From Sulfidibacter corallicola (GTDB lineage Bacteria; Acidobacteriota; Holophagae; Acanthopleuribacterales; Acanthopleuribacteraceae), in the NCBI RefSeq assembly GCF_017498545.1, contig NZ_CP071793.1, positions 11,526,256 through 11,590,255 on the forward strand: DNA of 64,000 bases, written 5' to 3'. This document shows, one piece after another, positions 17,362 to 25,786 of this stretch (within the stretch, counting starts at the first letter, position 1; every line of letters begins with the position of its first letter). A program made the translations under genes and the position numbers. The notes under the pieces were generated by a model. It did no database searches, was not told the DNA's origin, and was given only the letters and a program-made list of their open reading frames with translations.

Positions 17362-19398
17362 ATGTTTCAAGCGTGGACCAAATGGTGTTCCTTGCTTTGT
17401 CTCGTTCTCGGCGCGTTCTCGATCGCCGGCTCGACAAAAATCGAGAAGGAAGTCTACGACGCCTTTTCCCATGACTTTTCCGCCATGCAGACCTACGGCG
17501 ACACGGAAGAGAAAGGCGTGCGGGTCATCGTCCACCTCGACCCCAGTGGCAAACCGACCCCCGAATTGCTGGAACACGAGGACGACCTCGCCCTGGCGTC
17601 ATTGGCCGACGAAGTCTACACCACCCAATCGCTGTTCCTGGAAGAACTGCAGACCGCGGGTCTCATGGAACGGCCCGATGACGATGGACCGTCCGTCTTT
17701 CAGGTGGAACTGCTGCTCACCTACCAATACGCCTTCGCGGCAACCGTCGCCGATGCCGATGTCCTGGAAGAAATCGCGGCCTTCGACGAAGTCCAAAAAA
17801 TCACGATCGACCGTCTCAACGAGTTGTTCACCGTCCAGGGTCGCAACATCACCGGTTCGACCCGGGCCGCCAATGCCGGATTCCGCGGCAACGGCATCGG
17901 CGTCGCGGTCATCGACACCCAATTCGACCTGCTCCACCCCGAACTGGGCGGCAGCACCAGGCTACCGAACAGCGTCGTGGCCGGCGGCCGCAATTTCTCC
18001 GACAGCTCGCCCATCCACTCCCGCGACATGAGCCGGTGTTACCACGGGACCGGCACCGCCTCGATCGTGCACCGCTACGCGCCCAACGCCGATATCTACG
18101 CTCTGGTCGTGTTCCCCAACGCCTACGACTCGGTGATCGCCAACGCCATCGATTGGTGCGTCTCCAACCGCAACGGCGTCAATGGCGGCGCCCGTATTCG
18201 CGTGATCAGCATGTCGCTGGGCGGCGGCCGCTATACGGGTACCTGCAACAGCGGCGTCATCCACACCTCGGCCGGCGTGGCCCTGCGCAACGGCATCGTG
18301 GTCCTGGCCGCCTCCGGCAACAACGGTTGGACCAACGCCATCGCGTCACCGGCCTGCTCCTCCAACGTGATCTCGATCGGCGCCACCTGGGACGCCAACA
18401 ACGCGCGCTATACACCGTTCCCGCCCGCCAACTGCAACGATTCCAGCCGCCGCGTCAACGAGCGGACCTGTTATTCCAACACCTCCGCGGCGTTGGACCT
18501 GTACGCGCCCTCGGAGGAAGTCATCTGTGCCCGCTGCGGCGGCGGCACCGCGCCCCTCGGCGGCACCTCCTCGGCCTGTCCGGCCGCAGCCGGCATGTTG
18601 GCCCAATACTTCAACACCGATCGGTCCCTGTTCGGCAACCGAACGGGCATCATCAACCGTTTCCGCAGCACCGGGGTCGTCGTCGCCGGCGATTCGGGCA
18701 AACGGCGCATGGATCTGATGGCGGCCATCGGCAATTGCGTCGACGCCCCCAGCGGCATCGCGGCCTGGTGGCCCTTCGACGAATCCTCCGGCTCGACCGC
18801 CCGCGACATCGCCGGCAGCAGCCACGGCAACCGTCGCGGCGCCAGCTTCTCCTCGGGTCGCGTCGGACGCGCCTACAAGTTCGACGGAAGCAACGACTAC
18901 GTCTCGGTGCCCAACCGCTCGGCCATCAACCTGGGCACGGGCGACTTCACCATCACGGCCTGGATCCGGACCACGCAAAACCACGCCATCATCTTGACCA
19001 AGCGCAATTCGGCCGACAACCGCGGCTACCTGTTCATGGTGTACGGCAAGCGCCTGCTGCTTCAGATGGCCGACAACCCGCGCGGCCACTACAACTACAC
19101 CAGCACGTCGATCCCGATCGTGGCCAACAACGCCTGGCGCCACGTGGCCGTCACCGTCGACCGCAACAACACCAGGGGTGGTCGGATGTACGTCGACGGC
19201 AACCTGGTCTACACCTTCAACCCGACCAACCGCCAGGGGAGCTTGAACACCTCGGATGCACTCCGCATCGGGCAACGCGACGGTGCGGGCAGTTACTTCA
19301 AGGGCAACCTCGACGAAGTGACCCTGTACAAGCGCGCGCTTTCGGCAACCCAGATCCGCAACGAGTTCCTGGCCGGTGCGGACGGCAAATGTAGATAG
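17362..19398 (+). CDS. secreted subtilisin-like serine protease (S8) with C-terminal LamG domain
   Basis: 678 residues. Signal peptide (MFQAWTKWCSLLCLVLGAFS), propeptide to about residue 165, then a subtilase domain. The triad is complete: D185 in GIGVAVIDTQFD, H228 in CYHGTGTASI, S403 in GGTSSACP; oxyanion Asn lies in AASGNNGW. Residues about 465-678 form a LamG/concanavalin-like domain (AWWPFDESSGSTARD ... KFDGSNDYVSVPN) that may bind glycans or proteins. ATG 17362 follows GAGGAGAAAACC. The domain is unusually rich in Asn and Cys for the region, as expected for an exported enzyme. It is monocistronic; the ECF sigma gene upstream could control it. Confidence 0.92.
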   Translation: MFQAWTKWCSLLCLVLGAFSIAGSTKIEKEVYDAFSHDFSAMQTYGDTEEKGVRVIVHLDPSGKPTPELLEHEDDLALASLADEVYTTQSLFLEELQTAGLMERPDDDGPSVFQVELLLTYQYAFAATVADADVLEEIAAFDEVQKITIDRLNELFTVQGRNITGSTRAANAGFRGNGIGVAVIDTQFDLLHPELGGSTRLPNSVVAGGRNFSDSSPIHSRDMSRCYHGTGTASIVHRYAPNADIYALVVFPNAYDSVIANAIDWCVSNRNGVNGGARIRVISMSLGGGRYTGTCNSGVIHTSAGVALRNGIVVLAASGNNGWTNAIASPACSSNVISIGATWDANNARYTPFPPANCNDSSRRVNERTCYSNTSAALDLYAPSEEVICARCGGGTAPLGGTSSACPAAAGMLAQYFNTDRSLFGNRTGIINRFRSTGVVVAGDSGKRRMDLMAAIGNCVDAPSGIAAWWPFDESSGSTARDIAGSSHGNRRGASFSSGRVGRAYKFDGSNDYVSVPNRSAINLGTGDFTITAWIRTTQNHAIILTKRNSADNRGYLFMVYGKRLLLQMADNPRGHYNYTSTSIPIVANNAWRHVAVTVDRNNTRGGRMYVDGNLVYTFNPTNRQGSLNTSDALRIGQRDGAGSYFKGNLDEVTLYKRALSATQIRNEFLAGADGKCR

Positions 19399-19471
19399 GA
19401 TCCCCAACCGCCCCGGGGCAGTCCCTGTCGACCAGGTCCCCCGGGGTTTCCGTATTTTAGTTTCTTTTTTT

Positions 19472-19950
19472 ACCACAAAGTGCACAGAGGACACCGAGGA
19501 AGAACACGCACATTATCATTAAAAAACACCTCATTTTCTACTACAAAGAATGCAGAGTTTTCATAATCATTCACCATAAATCACCCATTTAATAAATACA
19601 AAATAAGAACCATAATATATCTATTCAATCTATCCACTCACAAACTCAATATTTCCAATATCGAAAACATAATAAAATTAAACATATATTTTCACATCAA
19701 TCAAATACGTAATTTCATATTAAATTCAAAAAATATAGCTAATTTTTTCGCCACTCTTCGTTACCTGCATCCTCTGCGATAGAAATCCTCCTCAAACACT
19801 CAAGTAAAATCAATTTACATACTTTAAAATTATTTCAAACACTCATCAATCAAACTCAGAAGATCAACAACTGTCATTAAACACCATGACTAAAAGAAGG
19901 ATAAACCTCCGCTTCTCAACTTAGTGTTCTCCGTGCACTCTGTGGTAAAA
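19472..19950. repeat. AT-rich island bounded by ACCACAAAGTGCAC-type inverted repeats
   Basis: TACCACAAAGTGCACAGAGG at 19471 onward is matched in inverse by the tract ending GTGCACTCTGTGGTA at 19948; the arms agree at most positions over about 27 bases. The 400 bases between them fall from the surrounding high GC to a strongly AT-rich composition with no ORF. The interval 19399-20147 has no gene. Confidence 0.7.
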
Positions 19951-19960
19951 AAACAGCAAA

Positions 19961-20023
19961 ACAAAACACAAAACACAAAACACAAAACACAAAACACAAA
20001 ACACAAAACACAAAACACAAAAA
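19961..20023. repeat. heptanucleotide microsatellite (ACAAAAC), eight copies plus a partial
   Basis: Eight perfect tandem copies of ACAAAAC followed by a partial one, directly after the right arm of the AT-rich element. The length is probably variable by slippage. A minus-strand frame through it gives a low-complexity FCVLCFV translation that is not a gene. Confidence 0.95.
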
Positions 20024-20147
20024 GAACCCCCCTCCACCAAACGGTCTTTACAGGATCTTCATAACTGGATGCGCATGATCCATCAGAGATCTCGATATCA
20101 GCCCGCATGCCGGACGCGATCTCGAATTTTTGATAGGAGCCTTCCAT

Positions 20148-22349
20148 ATGAAGCCTCAGTTGTTCGCTGCCTTTTTCCTGCTTCCCTTGATCTCGTGGCA
20201 CCTGCTCGCCGGCGACCTCGCCGAGGAAATCGATGCACTGGTCGCCAAACACCACCAATCGGACGCCTTTTCCGGCGCGGTCCTCGTCGCCCACGGCGAC
20301 AAACTCCTCTACCGCAAGGGCAAGGGCCTGGCCAACCGCGAAACCGGCCTCGCCAACACCGCCGATACGCCCTTGGGCATCGGGTCGATGAACAAGATGT
20401 TCACCGCCGTGGCCATCGCCCAACTGGTCGAGGCGGGCAAGCTATCCTTCGAAGATAAGGTCGGCCAGCACCTGCCCCATTATGCCAATCGCCAAGTCGC
20501 GGAGCAGGTCACCCTTCACCACCTGCTGACCCACACCGCGGGGCTCGGCGGCTATTTCGACAAGCCCGACTATGTGCGGCGCAAGGACGAGCTGGCCACC
20601 GCCACCGATTTCCTCTCCCTGTTCGAAAAAGACCCGTTGCAGTTCGAGCCAGGCACGCGAATGCAGTACAGCAACAGCGGGTTCATCGTGTTGGGCGCCA
20701 TCATCGAAAAGGTCTCGGGCCTCTCCTACAGGGACTACCTGGCACGCCACATTTTCCGGCCGGCCGGCATGACCCGCAGCGGGTTTTACCCCGCCAAGGG
20801 ACAGCCCGATCCCCACGATGGCGCAGCCGGGGTGGTCGGCTACACCACCATGCGACGCGACGGTTCACGCGGCGAACTGGGTCCCAATCAACGCGTTCGC
20901 TCGCCGGGAAGCTCGGCCGGTGGCGGGTACGCCTCCGCCAGGGACATGTTCCGGTTCATGCGCGCCCTGACCACGGGCAAACTGGTAGGCGCGAAACTCG
21001 TCACCAAGCTCACCTCACCCAAAGTCCGCCATCCCCACGGCCTCGTGTACGGCTACGGCTTCGGCACCCACCACAACCGTTTCGGTCACAACGGCGGAGG
21101 TCCTGGCGTCAACGCCGCATGTTACGCGTTCCCCGAGCTCGACGTCGTCGCGGTGGTCATCGCCAACCAGGATCCCCATGCCGCCAGCCATCTGTTCCGC
21201 GACCTCACGGACCTGCTGCACCGCCACCTGGAGGACGCGAAACTGAAGGCCTACGAGGGCGACTACGGCATGGTCTCCCTGAAGGTGGTGGGCAATCGGC
21301 TGAAAGTCGCGGTCGCCCATATGACGTTGGACCTGATCGCCGATGGCGACGACCGCTTTCGGGTGGCAGGCATGCCGGGGCTCGCCTACGCGTTCCAACG
21401 CGATGACAGCGATCGGGTGGTGGCGATGACCGCAACCGATGCCAGTGGGGACGTCGGCGAATACACGAGGAAAGTACGCGACCCCGCCGATCGAGACCTG
21501 GTCCGGCGCATCGAGGATGTCTTGAAGGAGCACTACGTGGTCAAAGAAAAGATGCCCGAGATTCTGGCGATGCTGGACCGCAACAAGCAGGAATACGCCA
21601 AAATCGTCGACGTGAAGGCGTTGGTGGATCGCATCAATGCGGACCTGATGGCCGTGGCGCACGACAAGCACCTGCGGCTCCTACAGCGCGGCGCCATGCC
21701 CGACCTGAGCCCCAAAAAGAAAAGGCGCCGCATGGGTGGCCCCGGATCGGCGGCATCCTCCTGGATCAGCCGCAAGGAAATCCTCGACGGCAACATCGGC
21801 ATTCTGGCCTTTTCCCTCTTTCCCCAAGGCGCGGCCGCGGCTCGTGCCATCGACGACGCCATGGCCGAAATGGCCGAAACGGACGCGCTGATCCTCGATA
21901 TGCGCCAGTGCCGGGGCGGCTCCGCGGAAGCGCCCAACCAGCTCTTCCACCACCTGTTCACGGAGCGAACGCATCTCCTGACCAGCGAGACGCCCTTTGC
22001 CGCGGAGCCGATCGAGGTCTGGGCCGACCCCGACCGAATCGGCATGCCCCCGTATACCAAGCCCGTGTATGTGTTGACCGGGCCGAAGTGCGCATCGGCC
22101 GGGGAACATTTGGTCTTCCCGCTCAAAAACACGGGCCGCGCCACGCTGGTCGGGGAAACCACCGCGGGTGCCGGCTACCTCAACACCTTTTTCGACGTAC
22201 CCTTCCACATCAAATTCTCGGTGTCGATCGGCCGCACCTACCAACCCAAGACCAAAAAGGCCTGGGAGGCCACCGGAATCGCGCCCGACCGATTTGTAAA
22301 GGCTGACGAGGCCCTGACCGATGTGCTTCAATCCTTGACCAAGATGTAA
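20148..22349 (+). CDS. exported beta-lactamase-like serine hydrolase fused to an S41 (tail-specific/IRBP-type) protease domain
   Basis: 733 residues with a signal peptide (MKPQLFAAFFLLPLISWHLLAG). The N-terminal domain, about 25-350, is a class C/S12 hydrolase: SxxK at S80-MN-K83, Tyr motif Y174-SN, and HNGGGPG as the third motif. A linker like the usual 'DUF' of S12 enzymes follows. The C-terminal part, about 470-733, is an S41 protease: His in DKHLRLL, ILDMRQCRGG, and nucleophile S650 in GPKCASAGE. ATG 20148 follows TAGGAG. The two catalytic domains are normally separate proteins. The substrate is unknown, perhaps peptides or cell-wall fragments. Confidence 0.88.
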   Translation: MKPQLFAAFFLLPLISWHLLAGDLAEEIDALVAKHHQSDAFSGAVLVAHGDKLLYRKGKGLANRETGLANTADTPLGIGSMNKMFTAVAIAQLVEAGKLSFEDKVGQHLPHYANRQVAEQVTLHHLLTHTAGLGGYFDKPDYVRRKDELATATDFLSLFEKDPLQFEPGTRMQYSNSGFIVLGAIIEKVSGLSYRDYLARHIFRPAGMTRSGFYPAKGQPDPHDGAAGVVGYTTMRRDGSRGELGPNQRVRSPGSSAGGGYASARDMFRFMRALTTGKLVGAKLVTKLTSPKVRHPHGLVYGYGFGTHHNRFGHNGGGPGVNAACYAFPELDVVAVVIANQDPHAASHLFRDLTDLLHRHLEDAKLKAYEGDYGMVSLKVVGNRLKVAVAHMTLDLIADGDDRFRVAGMPGLAYAFQRDDSDRVVAMTATDASGDVGEYTRKVRDPADRDLVRRIEDVLKEHYVVKEKMPEILAMLDRNKQEYAKIVDVKALVDRINADLMAVAHDKHLRLLQRGAMPDLSPKKKRRRMGGPGSAASSWISRKEILDGNIGILAFSLFPQGAAAARAIDDAMAEMAETDALILDMRQCRGGSAEAPNQLFHHLFTERTHLLTSETPFAAEPIEVWADPDRIGMPPYTKPVYVLTGPKCASAGEHLVFPLKNTGRATLVGETTAGAGYLNTFFDVPFHIKFSVSIGRTYQPKTKKAWEATGIAPDRFVKADEALTDVLQSLTKM

Positions 22350-22359
22350 CGAGACGGGA

Positions 22360-22386
22360 TCCGGAACGGGTGGCCCCCGTTCCGGA
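22360..22386 (+). terminator. perfect stem-loop after the hydrolase fusion gene
   Basis: TCCGGAACGGG / CCCGTTCCGGA forms an 11-bp perfect stem with loop TGGCC, 10 bases after the stop codon. There is no T-tract, so it may be a weak terminator or an mRNA-stabilising hairpin. Confidence 0.5.
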
Positions 22387-22573
22387 CCTGGGTTCCGGAT
22401 TGGAGCGAGCAGGAATGCCGGTTGACGAAACAGGAGCCGGGTAGATCGAGCTCATGCTTCGGAGGACCACTTGATGCGGCGCCCGGAACGCCGTTCGAGG
22501 TGCCCACCGGGGAACAGGATCCGAAACCGCCCGTCGGACGCGGGCCTTCATTCGAAAAACGAGGTATCGACAG

Positions 22574-23347
22574 GTGCGAAGACCCCGGATACTGATCGTC
22601 GAGGACGAAATCAAGACAGCCCACACGATGCGTCTGTATTTCAACCACGCGGGTTTCGATGCGACGATCGTCCGCGATGGACGGCAGGCCTTGGACCTGC
22701 TCGACCGAATCGAATACGACTTGATCTGCCTCGATCTCATGCTGCCCGGTGTCGACGGCCACGAGATTTGCCGGCGCGTTCGCGGCAACCCCGGAGGCAA
22801 CACCGAGACATCCGCCGATCACCCCCTTGCTTCTTTGGGGACACCCAACAAAGCGGAATCACGTGCCAATGCGGGGACACCCATCATCATGGTGACCGCC
22901 CGGACCCAGGAGGGAGAACGCATCGACGGCCTCGACCTCGGCGCCGACGACTACGTCTCCAAACCCTTCAGTCCCAGAGAGTTGGTGGCCAGGGTGCGGG
23001 CGGTGCTGCGCCGTGCAGGAACGCGTGCATCCAATAAGGTCATGATCCATGGCCCCCTTCGGCTGGACCCGGCCGCCCGTCAAGTGACGATCGACGGTCG
23101 CCCGGTCCCGCTGACCCCGACGGAGCTCGATTTGCTGACCCTGTTCCTCGAAGCGGGACCCCAACGGGTACTGGCACGCGAGAACCTGATTGACGCGCTG
23201 TTCGGGGTGGATCATCACGGGACACCGCGCACCGTGGATGTCCACATCAAGAACCTGCGGGCGAAAATCGAGCCGGACCGCAGGCACCCGACCTTCATCC
23301 TCACCGTTTTCGGCATGGGTTACAAACTGGGAGAACCACTTGGCTAG
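22574..23347 (+). CDS. OmpR-family response regulator with a 29-residue insertion in the receiver domain
   Basis: 257 residues. The receiver has the acidic pocket E10-D11, phosphorylation site D54 (LICLDLMLPG), T108 and the Lys of YVSKPF. The C-terminal winged helix is OmpR-type (LTPTELDLLTLF ... VDVHIKNLRAKIE). Residues 72-100 between alpha 3 and beta 4 (NPGGNT...RANA) are absent from normal family members. The stretch contains a GGGGACACCCA repeat core, and the native GTPIIM codons supply a second core. The start is GTG 22574 with GAGG 9 bases upstream. It overlaps the kinase gene by 8 bases. Confidence 0.9.
   Translation: MRRPRILIVEDEIKTAHTMRLYFNHAGFDATIVRDGRQALDLLDRIEYDLICLDLMLPGVDGHEICRRVRGNPGGNTETSADHPLASLGTPNKAESRANAGTPIIMVTARTQEGERIDGLDLGADDYVSKPFSPRELVARVRAVLRRAGTRASNKVMIHGPLRLDPAARQVTIDGRPVPLTPTELDLLTLFLEAGPQRVLARENLIDALFGVDHHGTPRTVDVHIKNLRAKIEPDRRHPTFILTVFGMGYKLGEPLG
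22837..22883 (+). repeat. direct pair of GGGGACACCCA cores inside the response regulator gene
   Basis: Two exact 11-base copies at 22837-22847 and 22873-22883, 36 bases apart, hence in frame. The first is within the inserted segment; the second encodes part of the conserved GTPIIM. Confidence 0.85.
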
Positions 23348-24785
23348 CCTGCGGTTGCGCATCTTTCTGGCGCTTGGCGCGGTGGTGATCGTGTCCCTGG
23401 CGACCACCGGATTGGTCTCCTACCTGAACGTCCGCTATCAAGTGGCCAAAGCCGTTTTTTTGCAGGTGGATGAAGGTCAGGCTCCCCAGTTGCCCCTCTC
23501 GGTTTTGGACCATTTGGTGACGGCCCTGGAAGGAGGCGCTTCCCCCGAGACCGTAGCCGAAACCTTAAGTGGTCTCTTGCGAGAGACCGACTATCACGGC
23601 GTGGTCTTCGACGGCGAAAAACAGGTTCACGGTACCTATCCCGCCGAGCTGGCCGATGCCGGACCCACCCTCACCCCCGACGGCTCGCTTCACTTTCGCA
23701 ATCCCGAATCCGAGGACGCGCCGACGACGATCAAAATTCGCGGTCCCTTCCGCGTGTTTCGCAATGAGGCCGGGGCGGCGCTCGGGTACCTGTACCTCTT
23801 CCCCAATCGCGGGCTCACCGACGGCAGCCTGCCCGACTCGATGCTCCCGGAACATCCGGCAAGGCGCATGATGAAAAAGGTCAACACCTGGCAGTCGATC
23901 TCGATCGTGGCGATCGGATTGCTGGCGCTCTTCGTCCTGTACCGGCTCTCGCGGCGCCTGCTGCGACCGATCGAGCACCTGACCCTCGCGGTTCGCGAAA
24001 TCGCTGCGGGCGACCTCTCGCAGCGGGTCGACATCGAGGGCGACGACGAGGTCGCCGAACTGGCGGCGGCCTTCAACGCGATGGCGGGCGAGCTGGCCCG
24101 ACAGGAGAACCTGCGCAAGCAGATGGTGTGCGATGTCGCCCACGAATTGCGCACGCCGGTCACCAATATTCGCTGCGAATTGGAAGCGATTCGCGACGGA
24201 TTGATGACCGCCGACGCGGCCACCATCGAGTCCATCCTGGAAGAAGTCTTGTCCCAGAGCCGGCTGGTCGAAGAACTCCAGGACCTGAGCCTGGCGGAAG
24301 CCGGCACGCTGGCCCTTCACCCCGAAACCCTGGATTTCGACAAAGTGATCGACGGGGCCTGTAAGGGATTCGCCTCGTTGATTGGCCAGGCAGAGCTGTC
24401 CCTCGTGCGCCAACGAGGCGAGGCTGCGAAGGTCCGTGCCGATCCCGAGCGGCTGCGCCAGATCCTCGGAAACCTGCTGCGCAACGCCATCGCCCATACC
24501 CCTGCCGGCGGGACGATCACGGTGACCACGTCACGAGATGAAGCAGGTGCGGTGGTGACCATCGCCGACAGCGGCAAGGGGATTCCAACCGAACACTTGG
24601 CGCACATTTTCGAACGCTTCTACCGCGTGGACAGCTCGCGCAGCTCCGAAACCGGCGGCACGGGCCTTGGGCTGACCATCGTCAAGAACTTGACCGAGCT
24701 GATGGGCGGCCAGATCAGCGTGACGAGTGAAGCGGGAAAAGGCACGAGCTTCCGAATCACCTTCCCGGAATCCTCAGGATCGTGA
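23340..24785 (+). CDS. sensor histidine kinase, partner of the upstream regulator
   Basis: 481 residues. TM1 is IFLALGAVVIVSLATTGLVSYL; a periplasmic domain spans about 35-175; TM2 is ISIVAIGLLALFVLYRLS. HAMP follows (RPIEHLTLAVREIAAGDLSQRV), then HisKA with H268 (VAHELRTP) and HATPase_c (N box LLRNAIAHTPAGG; DSGKGIP; GGTGLGLTIV). The frame is open far upstream, but the likely start is TTG 23340, preceded by GGGAG and leading directly into TM1. It overlaps the regulator stop, so the two are co-translated. The signal is unknown; the metal efflux genes 500 bases downstream are possible targets. Confidence 0.9.
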   Translation: MASLRLRIFLALGAVVIVSLATTGLVSYLNVRYQVAKAVFLQVDEGQAPQLPLSVLDHLVTALEGGASPETVAETLSGLLRETDYHGVVFDGEKQVHGTYPAELADAGPTLTPDGSLHFRNPESEDAPTTIKIRGPFRVFRNEAGAALGYLYLFPNRGLTDGSLPDSMLPEHPARRMMKKVNTWQSISIVAIGLLALFVLYRLSRRLLRPIEHLTLAVREIAAGDLSQRVDIEGDDEVAELAAAFNAMAGELARQENLRKQMVCDVAHELRTPVTNIRCELEAIRDGLMTADAATIESILEEVLSQSRLVEELQDLSLAEAGTLALHPETLDFDKVIDGACKGFASLIGQAELSLVRQRGEAAKVRADPERLRQILGNLLRNAIAHTPAGGTITVTTSRDEAGAVVTIADSGKGIPTEHLAHIFERFYRVDSSRSSETGGTGLGLTIVKNLTELMGGQISVTSEAGKGTSFRITFPESSGS

Positions 24786-25283
24786 AGCCCGTCACAAAGG
24801 AGCGAGCCCGACCCAGCCCGGCGAGCAGCAGGCAGCTCCAGCGCGAGCAAATCGCGAGGATGGCAGAGCGGATCAGGGATCGGGCCAGGAAGATGGTCAT
24901 CGCCAGAATCTCCAAACCAAAAACCTCTTTGCGCGGACCATCATCCGAAAACGAGTCCGCTACCCAGGGGTGGGGAGGGTCGATCTGGAGGAAAAGATTC
25001 TGTTTCCAAGCCCCATATGGAAAATCGGCAATTGTTCTAACAACATTGGCAAACATGATATGGACGAGACAGTTTTCGAACCCATCACGATGGATTTCAT
25101 GAACACCGTGATTTTTGGTTACAACTCCCAACCTTTGGACCGTCATGGATGCGCCACCCGTACCGAATCCTTCGCTTCTCGCGGAAATCACAGGCCGGCA
25201 TGGGGTGGATCTCCCAAATCCGTGGTAGGCTGGAGAAGCGCGTCTCGGTGGAAACCGTGCGAAACCTTGATAGGAAGCTGTCG
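24786..25283. other. intergenic stretch without a recognisable gene
   Basis: A 144-codon minus-strand frame (24757-25191) overlaps the kinase tail and has no family features. No terminator or repeat core is evident. This stretch must hold the promoter of the metal-efflux genes. Confidence 0.5.
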
Positions 25284-25712
25284 ATGAACTGGTCCCGTCA
25301 CATATTCGGCGATGCGGCTGCCATGTTGACCTTGCTGGTGTTGCTCGTGATGTCGACCGGTCTGCAACCTATGAGCCCGAGTATCACCGATACAAGCGTC
25401 GATGCCTGCGGCGTGACCTGCCCATGCGACGCCGAGCCGACGGACCACGATGTCGCAGGCGACACCCATGATTGTGGCCCTCTCGCGGCCCAAACGGACG
25501 GTGATTGCGGCAAGGACGCACCTTGCGAGGACGATTGCCCCGACGGTTGTCCCGATTGCAAGTGTTGCCCTGGATTCATCGCGGCGGTCATGCCTGAAGC
25601 CGTCCAGCCGCTGACCGGCCAGGCCGGGGCCCTGCCCCCATTGGAAAAGAAAGTGTGCGCGCCCCACGGCGCCTGTAACGGGATATTCCGCCCACCACGC
25701 TCCCTCACCTAA
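25284..25712 (+). CDS. Cys/Asp-rich exported small protein upstream of the metal-efflux genes
   Basis: 142 residues. A hydrophobic segment (AAAMLTLLVLLVMSTGLQ) near residues 10-28 acts as signal or anchor. The mature part is crowded with Cys and acidic residues: CGVTCPCDAE, DCGKDAPCEDDCPDGC and CKCCPG. Such a pattern suggests metal binding in the periplasm, but no known family is recognised. ATG 25284 is chosen for the TAGGAAG site 8 bases upstream. It lies 74 bases ahead of the metal-efflux adaptor and is likely in the same operon. Confidence 0.7.
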   Translation: MNWSRHIFGDAAAMLTLLVLLVMSTGLQPMSPSITDTSVDACGVTCPCDAEPTDHDVAGDTHDCGPLAAQTDGDCGKDAPCEDDCPDGCPDCKCCPGFIAAVMPEAVQPLTGQAGALPPLEKKVCAPHGACNGIFRPPRSLT

Positions 25713-25786
25713 ACCTCGGAAATCGAAAAAGGTTTGAATCGGCGGGTTCGGCTCGAGGCCACCACGCCGAGAAGGGAGTATTCTCG

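Noticed and set aside
18036..19394. 452-codon plus-strand frame
   Set aside because: Alternate frame of the subtilase, with low-complexity Arg/Gln/His content.
19890..20423. 177-codon minus-strand gene over the microsatellite
   Set aside because: One end is the translated ACAAAAC repeat and the other is antisense to the hydrolase gene.
24757..25191. 144-codon minus-strand gene between the kinase and the Cys-rich protein
   Set aside because: It overlaps the kinase C-terminus, has no clear ribosome site and has no recognisable domain.
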